In this document: positions 23,866 to 35,963 of the stretch, piece after piece
Layout of the letters: every line of letters starts with the position of its first letter
Numbering within the stretch: the first letter of the stretch is position 1
Origin: Sepiola atlantica
Lineage: Eukaryota; Mollusca; Cephalopoda; Sepiida; Sepiolidae
Direction of reading: 5' to 3'
Assembly (NCBI GenBank): GCA_963556195.1
Contig: OY744517.1
Span: 149,659,382 to 149,723,381, forward strand
Length of the DNA: 64,000 nucleotides
The notes under the pieces: generated by a model
Databases searched by the model: none
The model's input: the letters and a program-made list of their open reading frames with translations, nothing else
Told to the model about the DNA's origin: nothing
Translations under genes and position numbers: made by a program

Positions 23866-24170
23866 TACTTTGTTCACCCCAAACATGGCATGCCGCCACT
23901 GTAGACATATGGGCTACTGAGAATTAGGGAGAAAGTTTAGGGGTTTATCCTAAATTGGGAGCTGTGCTGCGATATGAATGTTCACATTAGTTTTACATTT
24001 CTGCATGTCGGTACAGTCGGGGAAACAGGGAACAGGAAAGAAGTTCTAAAGGCCGACAGGAAAGAAACGTTTAGAGTAGAGGGCTCCCGGCATCTGGAGA
24101 CATCCACAGTGAATGGATGGGATTAAGCTAATTACCGGATTGGTCGAATGTATTTACGTGTGCTATACAA
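23866..24170 (-). pseudogene. Same LINE family, 3' end, opposite strand
   Basis: Reverse complement of the C-terminal and 3' untranslated part seen in 22685-23865 and 51595-51850. It includes the ATGTCTACAGTGGCGGC and GGGGTGAACAAAGTAAAT blocks. The segment 23908-23945 is an inverted copy of 23815-23852, so the two LINE 3' ends face each other. Confidence 0.7.
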
Positions 24171-24812
24171 AATTTAAAAAAACATTCACAAAGAGGCTTC
24201 ATCAGTGTATAATAAAACTAAGCCAGTCTTAAAGAGCAAAGTACGTCTGATATTTATTTAATACATATTTAATTTCTATATTTCTTTTTTCTTCCTTTTT
24301 ATTACCCCAATCAAAAGGAAAAGTACCGGTTTTAGGATTTAACAGGGCATTATAAATGATGTTTATCATATTTTTCTTCTATGAAAATGTTCATATTTAC
24401 CTAATAAAAACCACATTGTAAAATTCACAGAATAGGTAATTCACACCAACCATTATTGGCTTTATTAAATCATTTTGTTTTTATTTCATTTCTTTATTTC
24501 TATTTTCACTCCTTTTTGTTTCTTTTCATATTTCTCTTAAGGAGTACACATATTTCGCCATCTATCAATCTCATATGTGTTAATTCCGGTGTAACTATAC
24601 ATCTGTAGTAATTTGAGTAAATCTCTTATTTTAAATATTCTATTTTAACTAGCGTTTCATCCAATTACATCATTAAATAATTATTATTATGTAAAAGTAT
24701 TAATAAACGATGCAATTTAGTATTTATTACATCATTAACTCATAATTATATTGATCTCCTTTTATTTATGAATCTCGATTTATATTTCAATCGCTTAATA
24801 ATTATTTCTTAT

Positions 24813-24816
<4 letters not shown>
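24171..24816. other. Unassigned AT-rich stretch
   Basis: No supported feature. Confidence 0.5.

Positions 24817-24817
<1 letters not shown>

Positions 24818-24888
<71 letters not shown>
24818..24888. repeat. (TA)n microsatellite
   Basis: Uninterrupted TA run that directly abuts PLE copy 3. Confidence 0.97.
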
Positions 24889-24889
<1 letters not shown>

Positions 24890-24890
<1 letters not shown>

Positions 24891-25475
24891 GAAGGAGAAT
24901 GGAAAGGAATTAGAGAAAGCAAAAGCCAAATCAAAATTCAATTCAAAAGTTCAAAGCAAGGTATATTCCGCAAAAAGGCAATTTATTCAAGTTAAATTTT
25001 CCTTAAGCCAGGCTTTTCAAAGATCAAAATCTTATCATCAGAGGAAGTCGCTGGGATAGATAAGTTGGCAATGGCCAAGATTTAAAATTTGAAAAAATGA
25101 AATAAAATAAAAGTTGTAGGGAAAGAAACGTAGGGCAAAATTGTGCCAGGGTGCAAGCAAATGTCCGATTGCCAAAAAGTCCGGTGTCGAAGAGTCCAGC
25201 GGAGAGAATACGATGTAGATAGGTAGGTCGTTAGAGGCACGAGAAGTAATGAGAGAAGTTTCAAAGTTAAATTCCAAGAAGCCACAACTTCAGGTACGGC
25301 GAAAATAGAAAATCCAAAAAGGGTAAAAAGTCCAATAAGAGGTACATTCGATGATGCAGGCAGGCGTCAGAGGAGATTAAGATGTAAAATATTCGCCATT
25401 AAAGAAACTTCCCGGGCAGAGATGACAAAGGAAAGTGTTTTAAAGTGGAAAAAAGGGGCAGTGAGAATATATATA
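24890..25475 (-). mobile_element. Penelope-like element, copy 3 (terminal part only)
   Basis: Aligned with copies 1 and 2: GTTCAAAGCAAGGT at about 24950, CCTTAAGCCAGGCTTTTCA at 25001, CTTATCATCAGAGGA at 25031 and GATAAGTTGGC at about 25059. The tail words AAGTCCGGTG (25175) also occur in copy 2, and CAGGCGTCAGAGGAGATTA (25361) resembles copy 1. It ends at about 25470 in a short TA run. The frames at 25038-25285 on the minus strand lie inside this repeat and are not genes. Confidence 0.7.
25000..25047 (-). ncRNA. Putative hammerhead ribozyme, PLE copy 3
   Basis: On the minus strand: CTTCCT, CTGATGA (25041-25035), stem II AAGAT/ATCTT, GAAA, stem III AAGCC-T-GGCTT, TTA, then AGGAAA. Stem I is the best of the three PLE copies (TTCCT with AGGAA, 5 bp). 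The single-base stem III loop is a deletion relative to copies 1 and 2 and would force the loop to open. The core is intact; activity is untested. Confidence 0.6.
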
Positions 25476-26775
25476 TATTAATTTATTATGCGGTTAAGGT
25501 TTGTTCGATCCTGTGATTTATTCAATATCCGGTTACCGATAAAATGTCATTAATTCATACTAATATAAAACTATATTGACTTAGAAGCATAATTGCAATT
25601 ATGAATCTATTATTAGTGTTATTGTTATTCAATTTGTATTTAAATTAATTTTATTTTAACTGTTAGTCTATCCTATTGCAGCGATTCATGTCTGTAAATA
25701 TTTATATATACATTAATTCGTGTATACATATATCTGTGTGCATTACTCTTGCTCTTAGCTTATTCTATACGTGCTGTGTTATGTACGTATTGGTATTTTA
25801 ATCCAGTAGACAAATGAGAAGACACGATTTCGATTTGCACATACAAATGTATATGGAAGAAATTGAAAGAGATCAATAACATTAATATCACATGATAACA
25901 TTTTATTGGCGATTTTTAAACGCTCAGAGATGCGTAAATGTCGCCGATTACTTTGATCTTGCCGCTTTAACCACACCCACTTGGCAACAATGTTAAATGT
26001 ATTCACTGCTTTTAGTTTGAAATATACCTTTCGGCATATGAAATATACATTATTTCATTGATATACATAATATTATGGCTAAGTCATGACTAGATATAAA
26101 AAACACTTACACATATATAAAATCGTACATATATATATACATATATAAATGAAAACAGGCATACATTTCCATAAATATGTGTATATGTATAAATATGATA
26201 GCTTAGTAGGGTGTGTCGTTACATTCAATATTTATTAATAGTCTTTTTTTAACAGAAAACGAGTCAAAGTGGATAAATGATCGAGCTTGCGTTGAGCGTT
26301 TTTACGGGTATCAGTATTTAAACACCTTCGGTGACATGACTCATTAAGCAGAGTGATTCTCTCATCATACAAATCGCTTCACTTTGATGAATTGCATGAA
26401 TAAAAAAAACACATTTCTTTTATGTGTTTCAGTTTTTATTCGTCTTTAAACAGATAAAAAAAAACGTTTTAATCACTTATTTGTAGAATTCATATACACC
26501 GATTTACATCAGGTTCGTTTACATCATTATATAAATACGTGTGTGTGAGTGTGTTTATATGGGCGTTTGTCTATCCTTGTTCGTACGAGCGGCTTCATGT
26601 TTGTGCTTATGAATCTATATTTAGTCATGTACATATCTCTACGACTTAAAGCGTGTATGTGCGTATGTAGGTATCCAACGCTATACATTATGTATATATG
26701 AGTGATATGTTGTGCAATGTAAATACCTGTGATAATATGTTTATATTTATCCCAAAAATGTATACAGTTCTAACT
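25476..26775. other. Unassigned stretch
   Basis: Short TA words only; no supported gene or repeat. Confidence 0.5.
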
Positions 26776-26789
26776 TTGGATCAAAGACA

Positions 26790-26840
26790 AACACACACAC
26801 TATACGCGCATACACACAGACACACACACACACACACACA

Positions 26841-26891
<51 letters not shown>
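26790..26891. repeat. (CA)n(TA)n compound microsatellite
   Basis: CA-rich 26790-26842 then TA 26844-26891. Confidence 0.94.
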
Positions 26892-26893
<2 letters not shown>

Positions 26894-26969
26894 TACGAGT
26901 GGTCGAGTTTCGACATCAGCATTAAGTACTTCCCTGTATAGTCATACTGATGAAAAGAAAAAAGAATTA

Positions 26970-26971
26970 TA

Positions 26972-27018
<47 letters not shown>
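26970..27018. repeat. (TA)n microsatellite
   Basis: TA run with one TACATA break at its start. Confidence 0.93.
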
Positions 27019-27021
<3 letters not shown>

Positions 27022-27154
27022 CTAACAATTGAAATATTTTGGTTGAACTATTCAATATGTGTTTGAGTTTATATTTTTGCTAGTTGTTGATTTGCTTATC
27101 CTTTATTCCATATTTACTGTACATTTTGTCTGAAACATTGTTTCTTTTATTTCT

Positions 27155-27158
<4 letters not shown>

Positions 27159-27233
<75 letters not shown>
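27159..27233. repeat. (TA)n microsatellite
   Basis: Uninterrupted TA run. Confidence 0.97.
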
Positions 27234-27237
<4 letters not shown>

Positions 27238-27330
27238 AGGTATTACGTGTATATTATATAAAAATTATTAAAGAATAAACTTAGCATGATACTTTACTAC
27301 GGTATTACTGTATATCCAACCATCAGAAGG

Positions 27331-27331
27331 C

Positions 27332-27402
<71 letters not shown>

Positions 27403-27414
27403 CTCTGTCCCTCC

Positions 27415-27466
<52 letters not shown>

Positions 27467-27469
27467 GTA
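27331..27469. repeat. (TCTA)n(CT)n(TA)n compound microsatellite
   Basis: TCTA tetranucleotide about 27331-27401, CT-rich 27402-27428, TA 27429-27469 with ATGTAT breaks. Confidence 0.95.
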
Positions 27470-27948
27470 TACTACAATCTTTAACATAGTTGTTAGTCTT
27501 ATCTATGTTTGTCTTTCAAATAGAGGACTAAGGACTAAAGAGAAAGATTATATTGGGTCCTCACTTAAATATTTTCCTTTTCACATATATTTTTGTATCT
27601 GTTATTTTAATTAATAGAATTAATAACGTACATTTGGAAAAAAAAGTCTGGGTAAAAAGCGGACAAATAAGCAAAAATAAACACTTTTGAATGTTGGCGT
27701 TTCTATTTTTGTCTATTTTGTTTAATTGTTGGAGTACAGATTCACCGATAAAGTCTTTTGGAAAATATTTTGTATATTGTCATCAAGAAAATGCATATTT
27801 TGAAATGATCAGAAAAAAATTGTTTAAATTAAATGAAAAAAATCAAATTCGGAACATTGACGAAATTATTATCATATTATATTTTCGGATCTGATAGTGT
27901 ATACACTATCACGCTACTACGCTAAATTGTGTGTACATTTAAGAGAAA

Positions 27949-27950
<2 letters not shown>
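27470..27950. other. Unassigned AT-rich stretch
   Basis: Frame 27691-27894 is unrecognised and low in complexity, so no gene is called. Confidence 0.45.

Positions 27951-27952
<2 letters not shown>

Positions 27953-28027
<75 letters not shown>
27953..28027. repeat. (TA)n(GA)n microsatellite
   Basis: TA run to 27990, then a GA run to 28027. Confidence 0.96.
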
Positions 28028-28029
<2 letters not shown>

Positions 28030-28120
28030 AGCTATGAAAATATATGTATGGCAATTAAGCTACACATGGAGCGCGGGGGGCTCTGTGTAGCTTAATTGGC
28101 ATGAATATATTTTCATAGCT

Positions 28121-28123
<3 letters not shown>
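28028..28123. repeat. Inverted repeat 1 (39-bp arms)
   Basis: Arm 28028-28066 (TAAGCTATGAAAATAT...AGCTACACA) is the near-perfect complement of 28084-28123. The loop is GC-rich (GGAGCGCGGGGGG). The arm sequence TGTGTAGCTTAATTG recurs in the next palindrome. Confidence 0.9.

Positions 28124-28168
<45 letters not shown>
28124..28168. repeat. (TA)n microsatellite
   Basis: TA run separating two related palindromes. Confidence 0.95.
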
Positions 28169-28170
<2 letters not shown>

Positions 28171-28310
28171 ATTTATGACAGTTGGGCTACACGGAGTCTC
28201 CCGCGTTTCGTCCCGGGGGGATCTTCAGGCTAAAATGCATCTAGCCTGAATATCCCCCGAGATAAAACGCGGGAGCCTCTGTGTAGCTTAATTGCCATAA
28301 ATATCTTTTC
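28169..28310. repeat. Inverted repeat 2 (about 67-bp arms) with hammerhead-like core
   Basis: Arms about 28169-28235 and 28237-28305, related to the arms of inverted repeat 1. On the minus strand the left arm reads CTGAAGA (28228-28222), TCCC...GGGA, then CGAAA and CGCGGGAG. The right arm has CTGAATA and TAAAA at the same places. The CTGANGA-hairpin-GAAA order resembles a hammerhead, but stem III and the cleavage triplet do not fit well. Confidence 0.8.
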
Positions 28311-28421
28311 CTAGCTTACTACCTAGCTCTACTTACGTATCGTGCACTGTTGAAGTAAATACTAAAAATTGATGCATACAAAATTACATCTCCTACTAAA
28401 ATGTTATGTGGATACATGAAA

Positions 28422-28426
<5 letters not shown>

Positions 28427-28459
<33 letters not shown>

Positions 28460-28467
28460 TATATATA
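28427..28467. repeat. (TA)n microsatellite
   Basis: TA runs with two TTAA interruptions. Confidence 0.9.
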
Positions 28468-29658
28468 TAATTACTAGCTGTACGTAATAGATGCCCGTTT
28501 GTCTTGCATTTAATTTCCTCTGTTTGTTTTTTTACTAAGCCTTTCGTTGTTTATTCATTCCAAATATTTCTTAGTATTATTTTTCGAATTAAATTATCTA
28601 ATCACGGTATCGATTAGTTATGGAATTATTAATTATTATGACCTATTTTAAAAAAAGTTTCAATGTTTCTTAATATCTTTAACACATCGAAGAGTCACAA
28701 ACGAATTCCTACGTTATTCAACTATTAAAAATACATTGAAAAAGACTAACTTTTAAGGAAGAAACGTAATGCAGTTTTGGTAGATTTAATTTTGTAATTA
28801 AATTAATTTGGGGAAAAAGGATGTTTAATATAAAGTTAATTTTATTCTGTGTCATTTTGGTTTAAATGAATAATATACTGACATTAAATAAAAATGATGT
28901 TTTGAAAGACGAGCAGACGATAGCTTGTACTTATCCGTTAAGGGGATTCCTTCTTTTTTAAAAGAGGATGTAATATTTCACATTTGTTCACACTGAGAAC
29001 AGTAAAATAAAACCGTAATTTTTATATTTTTGCTTTATTACATTTCTACCATTTAGAGACATTTAATAAAAAGAATTTTCAAGAATGTTTACTACTATAG
29101 TATATACAATTAAGGAGAAATGGTGTTAATAATAGAAATCGTATAATCGGATAAGATAAGGCGTCTCATTTGATAAGAATATTGAAGAGTAAAAATGCCC
29201 ACTTCCGAAATTTTAGGAACAAAAGTGTTCAAATATACTATCAGAATACCCGTTTATATGCGCTTATTTTTATATTCCAACACAATTAAAATTAGTTTCC
29301 AACAAAATAATTACAGAAACGAAAATAGTTCTATGAACTATAAAATATGATATTTATTCTATAGAATTAATTATTTTTCTACGAATGTGATGTTTTTTTT
29401 TGTGTTTCGAAATGTTAACATTTTTGTATCTATTTTGCTTTCATAGATCTCACCTACGATTGAAAATGAAATAAAAGAAGAAATCTCAGATATTTCATGT
29501 GGTCAAGATGTTCTCAAAGTGTTATAGTTTCATAATTAAATTTATATTCAATTGACTAGTATATTAACCATGGCATGTTGTTGTTCGGTCAATTCACTAA
29601 ACCTTAAAATCAAATGTGCATGTCTATTTATGTAGTCAGGAGCAAGGTAAGCAGCGTT

Positions 29659-29662
<4 letters not shown>
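28468..29662. other. Unassigned AT-rich stretch
   Basis: No supported feature. Confidence 0.5.

Positions 29663-29664
<2 letters not shown>

Positions 29665-29735
<71 letters not shown>
29665..29735. repeat. (TA)n microsatellite
   Basis: Uninterrupted TA run. Confidence 0.97.
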
Positions 29736-29737
<2 letters not shown>

Positions 29738-30284
29738 CTCAACTCAATGTATGGGTAATGTATGTGTGTTACCTATAGAAACAAATGTTAAATAACCTAC
29801 ATAAAATCTAAAACAGTATTCATATGTAAAGTTTCACAGGAAAGACAGTGTAAGTATTTTTGAATATCTAAATGTGCGATGTGAGCATAATCTTCTTGAA
29901 ACTTACAATATATCCTATTTTTATGAAATTTAAATCCGATGTATAACATTTTCTGTGGAAGAAATGAAGTGGTTCCTTTAAGTGCCCTCTTAACCTAAGA
30001 GAGCTAAAGGGTGTGAACCTCTTTTAAAATACAATCTATGTGCCTTATATCATCGTGTCCTCACCTCTAACTAACTCATGAGGCAGAATCCTATTAACAC
30101 TTCCAATACGTACACAGGATTTTAATGAGATATAATTCAAAGTGTTTTCCAACATTTCATCTTCTTACGACTATATTAGGGACCGAAACTGGAGTAAAAA
30201 CAAAAAATGATATGGTATTATGAGCATAGAAAAAAGTACATATTAGTGATCCTCATTCAATCCGACCAACGTCGGGTCTTATTG

Positions 30285-30287
<3 letters not shown>
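29736..30287. other. Unassigned stretch
   Basis: No supported feature. Confidence 0.5.

Positions 30288-30288
<1 letters not shown>

Positions 30289-30351
<63 letters not shown>
30289..30351. repeat. (TA)n microsatellite
   Basis: TA run with one TTA break at about 30315. Confidence 0.95.
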
Positions 30352-30357
<6 letters not shown>

Positions 30358-31000
30358 ATATAATATAATATTGCAATTTTAAAAAGCAAAAAAGTGCAAT
30401 TTTAAATGATGAAATAACTTATTTATTTATTTATTTTTGCTAAAACTTTCATGTAAAACATCTTTTTTATGCAAAATACTTATTAGTTTTTCTCTTTTGT
30501 CTATATTTTGTAAATATTAATCCGAAAAAGTTCAGATCCACAGTAGACTCCGAAAACTATGTCAAATTATTAGAGACGATTCTTTTAAGTGAGTTAGACT
30601 CCGATCGAGATGGTTGTGCTGGTTTAGCGCCTTCTGAATAAAGAAAATCGATAACATCTTAGCAGCACTAAGTGTCTGAATATTTAAATTGAAATTTTAA
30701 GAAAAAATGTGCAATTTTAAAGTAGGACTATTGATTTATGTTACGGAAATAAAACAATATTATGAAACAAGGCTATTTTTCATATTAAGAATCAAAACAG
30801 TCATTGAAAAAAAAAGACAATAATAAATAATAATGCATGTATTAAATAGAATTTTGAAGCTAATATTCAAATTTGTTAACCTTACGACTGATATTGCATG
30901 TACGTAAGCAGGATATAAACAGATGGTGTTGTGTAAATTTAAAATACCTTGGAATAAGGCGTTTTGACTTCATCCTTAGTGCGAGAAAGAAGCCCAAGTT
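30352..31000. other. Unassigned AT-rich stretch
   Basis: No supported feature. Confidence 0.5.
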
Positions 31001-31001
31001 G

Positions 31002-31074
<73 letters not shown>
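31002..31074. repeat. (TA)n microsatellite
   Basis: TA run with one TGTA break. Confidence 0.96.
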
Positions 31075-31075
<1 letters not shown>

Positions 31076-32455
31076 GGTGTGTCTATTTTTTACATTAAAT
31101 TAACCTTATATATGTAATGTTGACTTTACCGTTAGTGCGAACATTGTTGGTTGGTTGGTTGGTTGTTTGTTTGACGCCATATTAACCCTTTTCAATTATT
31201 TAATATCAAATCTGGTCATTTTGGTAAAGGTTTTGACGTTTAAAGTTCTTTATATGTTCAAATATGTATTCAAGGTTTTCGATTTGATTGTTTAGTAAAG
31301 TAAAATTGTAGTTTTTGTTTTCGCATGATTGAGTTTTGTAAATGGGAGAAAAAGGTGGAAAATGTTTTTTATTTTTAAATAACATCAATGTTGTGTTTCG
31401 TTTACACGATAACAGCCATCTAGAGGTTAGTTAATGCTGATTATGCTTGCAAATGAAGTCCCAAAGAGGGCCGATTTATTTTATATCTTTTTGAAAAAAA
31501 AAGTGAGATTAATTATTTTTTAACAGTCTAACTTCTTTAATGAAGTCTAAGATTTTGGTCAGATAGGTCCTGTATTGTTTTCGAGCTGTAGAATTTCCTT
31601 CAGCTTTGTTGTAGATCCTGACTCTCTATTAATGTATGTTTGACTGTAAAAAGGTTCTTTACTTTATATACATATTGGCGACTCTTCACCCTTCAATAAA
31701 TGTGTGTAGGTAATATATGTATGCCCTATACGAAGTCTGGCTATTATAACCTGTGCTCATCTTGAAAAATGGAGCCAAATTGTAATATATGAATGCTTGA
31801 ATATATATATATGTGTGTAAATATGTGTTTAGCCATTAAATATATGACTCGTTGCGGCATTAATAGAGTTAAGGTTAGTTATTTGAATATGGATACACTT
31901 AGTATTACTAATATGGTTATATTCACATTTGTGATTATTTCAATCTTTTTATTATTTCCTTTCTTTACTACCTTCGGGTGTTAAGAAAATAATTAGAGAG
32001 AAATAGAGAGAGAGAAAGAGATAGGGAGAAAAAAGAGAGATAGAGAGAGGAATGTAAAAAGCTGACGCGAGAGTAATAAATACCGTATAACATAAAATGT
32101 TATTGTAAGTAACACAAGTGGACCATTTGCCATTAGGTATAACAAACGTATAACATCGATTAAAAAGCTAGCAGAGTAGGCATTGATGAATCATAAACTT
32201 CACTAACTGACTATATTAAATAACTTATTAAATAAAAAAATTTTTGATTGATAGCAAATTAGTTAAACTTGTACTCATATATAGCTATGTAAAATATGCT
32301 TAAATATAGCACAAGAATAATTAGTTAAAAATAATAATGAAAATTAATGATGATAATAATTCGTATTAATAAAAAATAATATTAATAAGTAGAAGATATA
32401 TAAATTATAGTAATAGAGAAGAATGTTGTAGTTCGCTTGGAGCATTGTGTATAGT
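31075..32455. other. Unassigned stretch with small simple repeats
   Basis: Contains a TTGG run (31147-31164) and a GA-rich tract (31993-32052). Frames at 31206-31388 and 31793-31984 are unrecognised and short. No gene is supported. Confidence 0.45.
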
Positions 32456-32456
32456 G

Positions 32457-32902
32457 TAAGAATAATTTTTTTTTTTGAAGGCGATAACAATGCGTTGTTA
32501 AAGTGACACATACGACACGTTGAATCGTAAAAACAAAACAAAGTGACAATATTGAAAAGTCAATAATTTTCAAAAGCAGGTCCTGCTACTAAAAACAAAC
32601 CAACATTTCCGGCCCCGGCTTTTGGCAACAAAAAAAACACACTCCAACGAGTGGTAGTATTTATTTTATTCTGAGGATGAGGGATACCCTCGAAAATTAA
32701 AAAAAATAATAATAATGAAAAGGACACACTCCAACCCAACACCACGGTCACGATACACTGGTAAATAAAAAAATAAAAATTTTGAAAATTATTGACTTTT
32801 CAATATTGTCACTTTGTTTTGTTTTTACGATTCCACGTGTCGTATGTGTCATTTTAACAACGCATTGTTATCGCCTTCAAAAAAAAAATAATATTATTCT
32901 TA
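32457..32902. mobile_element. Foldback element with about 118-bp inverted ends
   Basis: Left arm 32457-32574 is the complement of right arm 32781-32902 with few mismatches. Words include GAAGGCGATAACAATGCGTT and ACATACGACACGT. The roughly 206-bp interior has two ACACACTCCAAC words and a hairpin segment CTGAGGA (32671), GAGGG-ATA-CCCTC, GAAA (32692). It has the structure of a MITE or foldback element, or of two retroelement ends joined head to head. No coding capacity; the minus-strand frames across it are artefacts. Confidence 0.85.
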
Positions 32903-33345
32903 TAATAATAGAATTTTAGAATTTGATTGAAAAATAATAATTAAAAAAGGAATATCAATTAAAATAATAGTTAATAATTAGTAGAATACTCGTGACGAAA
33001 TAAATATAGCCTTAGTTAAAATAGTACATTTTCTTTGGGGGAGGTATAGTACAGTGTCGGTGGCATCGTACTGAATGGTAAAGTTCACAAAGTAATACGT
33101 ATTCTACGTTTCTAACCTCTAATATATTCCATTGTTCTCTATAATAGGTCCAATAGTTTAGGATTTTACATATTTCACGTGCGTGCAGAAATCCTTCTAA
33201 ATATTTATTAATTAATATAACTCAACATTTTATGCAGAGCAATTCTTTTCTGAGCTAATACTTTTGTATCTAACTTATTCGTAAAGCTTTTAAGAGATTG
33301 GGACGAGTTTGGCCTGCCGCATGGCCTAAAATATGAAGTTTACAA
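32903..33345. other. Unassigned AT-rich stretch
   Basis: No supported feature. Confidence 0.5.
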
Positions 33346-33349
33346 ACAT

Positions 33350-33690
33350 AATCATGTACATATGTAACTCACCGAGTTGCCGAAAATATATATTTCAACA
33401 TTTATCATGTTCGGTTAATGAAAATAAATGAATAAATAAAACTTAAATGTTAACAATTACAAAAAAATAATGTGCCTATGTTACTCACCGTATTATTTCA
33501 GAATATATATATTTGTAAATTCGTAATGATCCGTAAATTAGTTTAGAAGATTTAAAATTTGGCCGGGTGTCGGTTTTAAAATGAGCACCTTCTAATTCAA
33601 AAAGTGTACAAAAAAGTAATGTGCCCATGTTAACCACGGAGTTGCCGAGAATATATATTCAAACATTCATAATAATATTTCCATAAAAAA
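33350..33690. repeat. Three diverged tandem modules of about 120-150 bp
   Basis: Recurring block ATGTAACTCACCGAGTTGCC plus GAAAATATATATTTCAACATT at about 33361, 33477 and 33628, with changes (TGTTACTCACCGTATTATTTC; TGTTAACCACGGAGTTGCC). The preceding words AAAAAATAATGTGCC(T/C)ATG are shared by the last two units. Confidence 0.65.
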
Positions 33691-34241
33691 ATAAAATAAA
33701 TAGTATGTTTTATTTAAATTTTAAATAATTATATTACAAGTTCTTACAATTTGTAAAAGTAATAATAATAAAAGTAAATAGTAAAATTTCAATAATAATT
33801 CAAATAATAATAGTAATTCAAATAATGATAAATGATATCCTTGATACATATAAAAATAAAAATAGAGTTAATTATACTGAAACTTATATGTGATAAATAC
33901 TAAAATCAATATTTTTTTATTCATGCCAATAACGATTATAAATATATAAACGAAAATAAGTAATAAATATATATTGTAAATATATCACACATGAATCAAA
34001 CTGTTATAATTACATTTACATTGTGAAACTTTTAATGAGATTATAATAGTAATAATAACTAAAAATAATTATAATAAAAATAAATGAGTAAATATTTGGA
34101 TAGAAATAGGTAATAACATATTACTAAATCTGAAAGTTGTAATATTGATAATTATAAAATCGATAAATGTTAAGTAAATTCTACTTTTAAGTAAAATGAA
34201 ATCATAATCATGATAATGATGGTTTAATGTTTTATAATATA

Positions 34242-34276
<35 letters not shown>

Positions 34277-35330
34277 CAATTTTTATTATTATTAATATTA
34301 TTATTATAATTATAATTATGATAATAAGGCAGTAAGTAGAATAAACTGTTGGATTGAATTGTAATCGAAGAAAGATAATTGGATGATTTATTAATAATAG
34401 TAAATACAATAATAATAGTAATTCATTCTAAAAGGAAAAATTTGAATGTTAGTAAAACGGAAGTTAAATACGATTTAGTGCCGGAAATGTCACTAGCTTT
34501 TCATATAGTTTTGTATAATAATAATACTACTCCTAATAATAATTGTTCTTTACTGTATTGAAAAATGATAATAAAATAGTAGTAATGATTACTGATAAAA
34601 ATAATAATTCGTGAATTGTTAAAAAAATTAAAATACATTTAATTTTGCCGGAAGATGTAATATAATCATATAGTTAACGCTATTCTTTTAATTTTAGATT
34701 ACGCTATTGTTTAATTTTTCTAGATTATGATAATTATTGATAACGTAATTATTAATAATTAAAGTAATAATCAAAATATTAAAAAGAATGAATTAGAATG
34801 ATGCATAAAAAGGTATACCATAACCGCAATCTTTTTATACAAGCTTAATACATAATTAAAACGATATGATAAAAAAGACACTGTAATATCTTAGAACAGA
34901 AAATATGAAAAGGAATGAAAAAAGGAAATAAAGCAGAGTTAATAGACACATTTTTTAAAGTTAATTATTCATTTATATATACATTTCATAGGTATTGATC
35001 TCGATTAAAGATGAGCACTTTGTAAAGAACAGGGAAAGGTTGCGACTTTCATGATGCATATGTTTTTAATTTTTACTTGGAAGTGAATAGGGTTAAAGTA
35101 TGAATGTCACTTTGGTCTTAGAAAAATGGTATGTATAACTTAAATGACTGACTCCGTTTTGTTTTTCTTTTCTTAGCTTGATTGTGGTAGATAGAATATG
35201 TACTGATGAAAGCATTTCGTGAATATGTTGATTTTTTTTTCTCCAAAAAAATAGTTTTTTCCGGAATGGGCAGAACAAATTTATATGTATTAAATTGTCT
35301 CTAAACGGTATCTAGAGCATTTTTAATCCT
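33691..35330. other. Very AT-rich stretch, AAT/ATT runs
   Basis: Scattered ATA/AAT trinucleotide runs, notably 34238-34325. Frames are low complexity. No gene is supported. Confidence 0.5.
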
Positions 35331-35332
<2 letters not shown>

Positions 35333-35389
<57 letters not shown>

Positions 35390-35390
35390 T
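35333..35390. repeat. (TA)n microsatellite
   Basis: TA run ending at the left arm of the foldback element. Confidence 0.95.
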
Positions 35391-35393
35391 ATA

Positions 35394-35860
35394 TTATCGC
35401 AAGCATGAAGGGAATACACATTTTATCGTACATGGTTAAAAGTTAATCAAGTAAATAAATGAAGTCAGCCGACCAGTTTCGCCCTCTCTTTACAAAAGAT
35501 GTATCGATGGATTTCAATAAAAAACAAGGGATTTAAAAAGGGGGTAAAAAGAGAGAGTACAGAAAATTAAATAGCGTTATAGTATATGTACAATTTGTAA
35601 ACTAAGGGAATGTCTACTGGGACTAGATGTGATTAGTCTCTAAGATACATCCTCCATTTTACATATACCATAACACTATTTCATTTTCTGTACTCTCTCT
35701 TTTCACCTCTTTTTAAATCCCTCGTTTTTTTTTTAAATCCCTCGATACAGCCTTTGTTAAGAGAGGTCGAAACCGGTCGGATTGCTTTTTTTCTTTTTTT
35801 TCTTGACTAACTTTTAATCATGAACGATAAAATTCGTCTTCTCTTCATGCTTGCGATAAT
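35394..35860. mobile_element. Foldback element with about 200-bp inverted arms
   Basis: Left arm 35394-35590 (TTATCGCAAGCATGAAG at its start) and right arm 35661-35860 (CTTCATGCTTGCGATAA at its end) are diverged complements. Shared text includes AGAGAGAGTACAGAAAAT and GACCGGTTTCG or its variant. The spacer is about 70 bp. The right arm carries a duplicated TTTTAAATCCCTCG. TA arrays lie on both sides. No coding capacity. Confidence 0.85.
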
Positions 35861-35885
35861 AAAATTTTGTACTCACTAAAAAATC

Positions 35886-35887
<2 letters not shown>

Positions 35888-35961
<74 letters not shown>
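35888..35961. repeat. (TA)n microsatellite
   Basis: Uninterrupted TA run. Confidence 0.97.

Positions 35962-35963
<2 letters not shown>

Noticed and set aside
24185..24215. CACTGATGAAGCC on the minus strand near the LINE tail
   Set aside because: No GAAA box at a suitable distance and no stem III.
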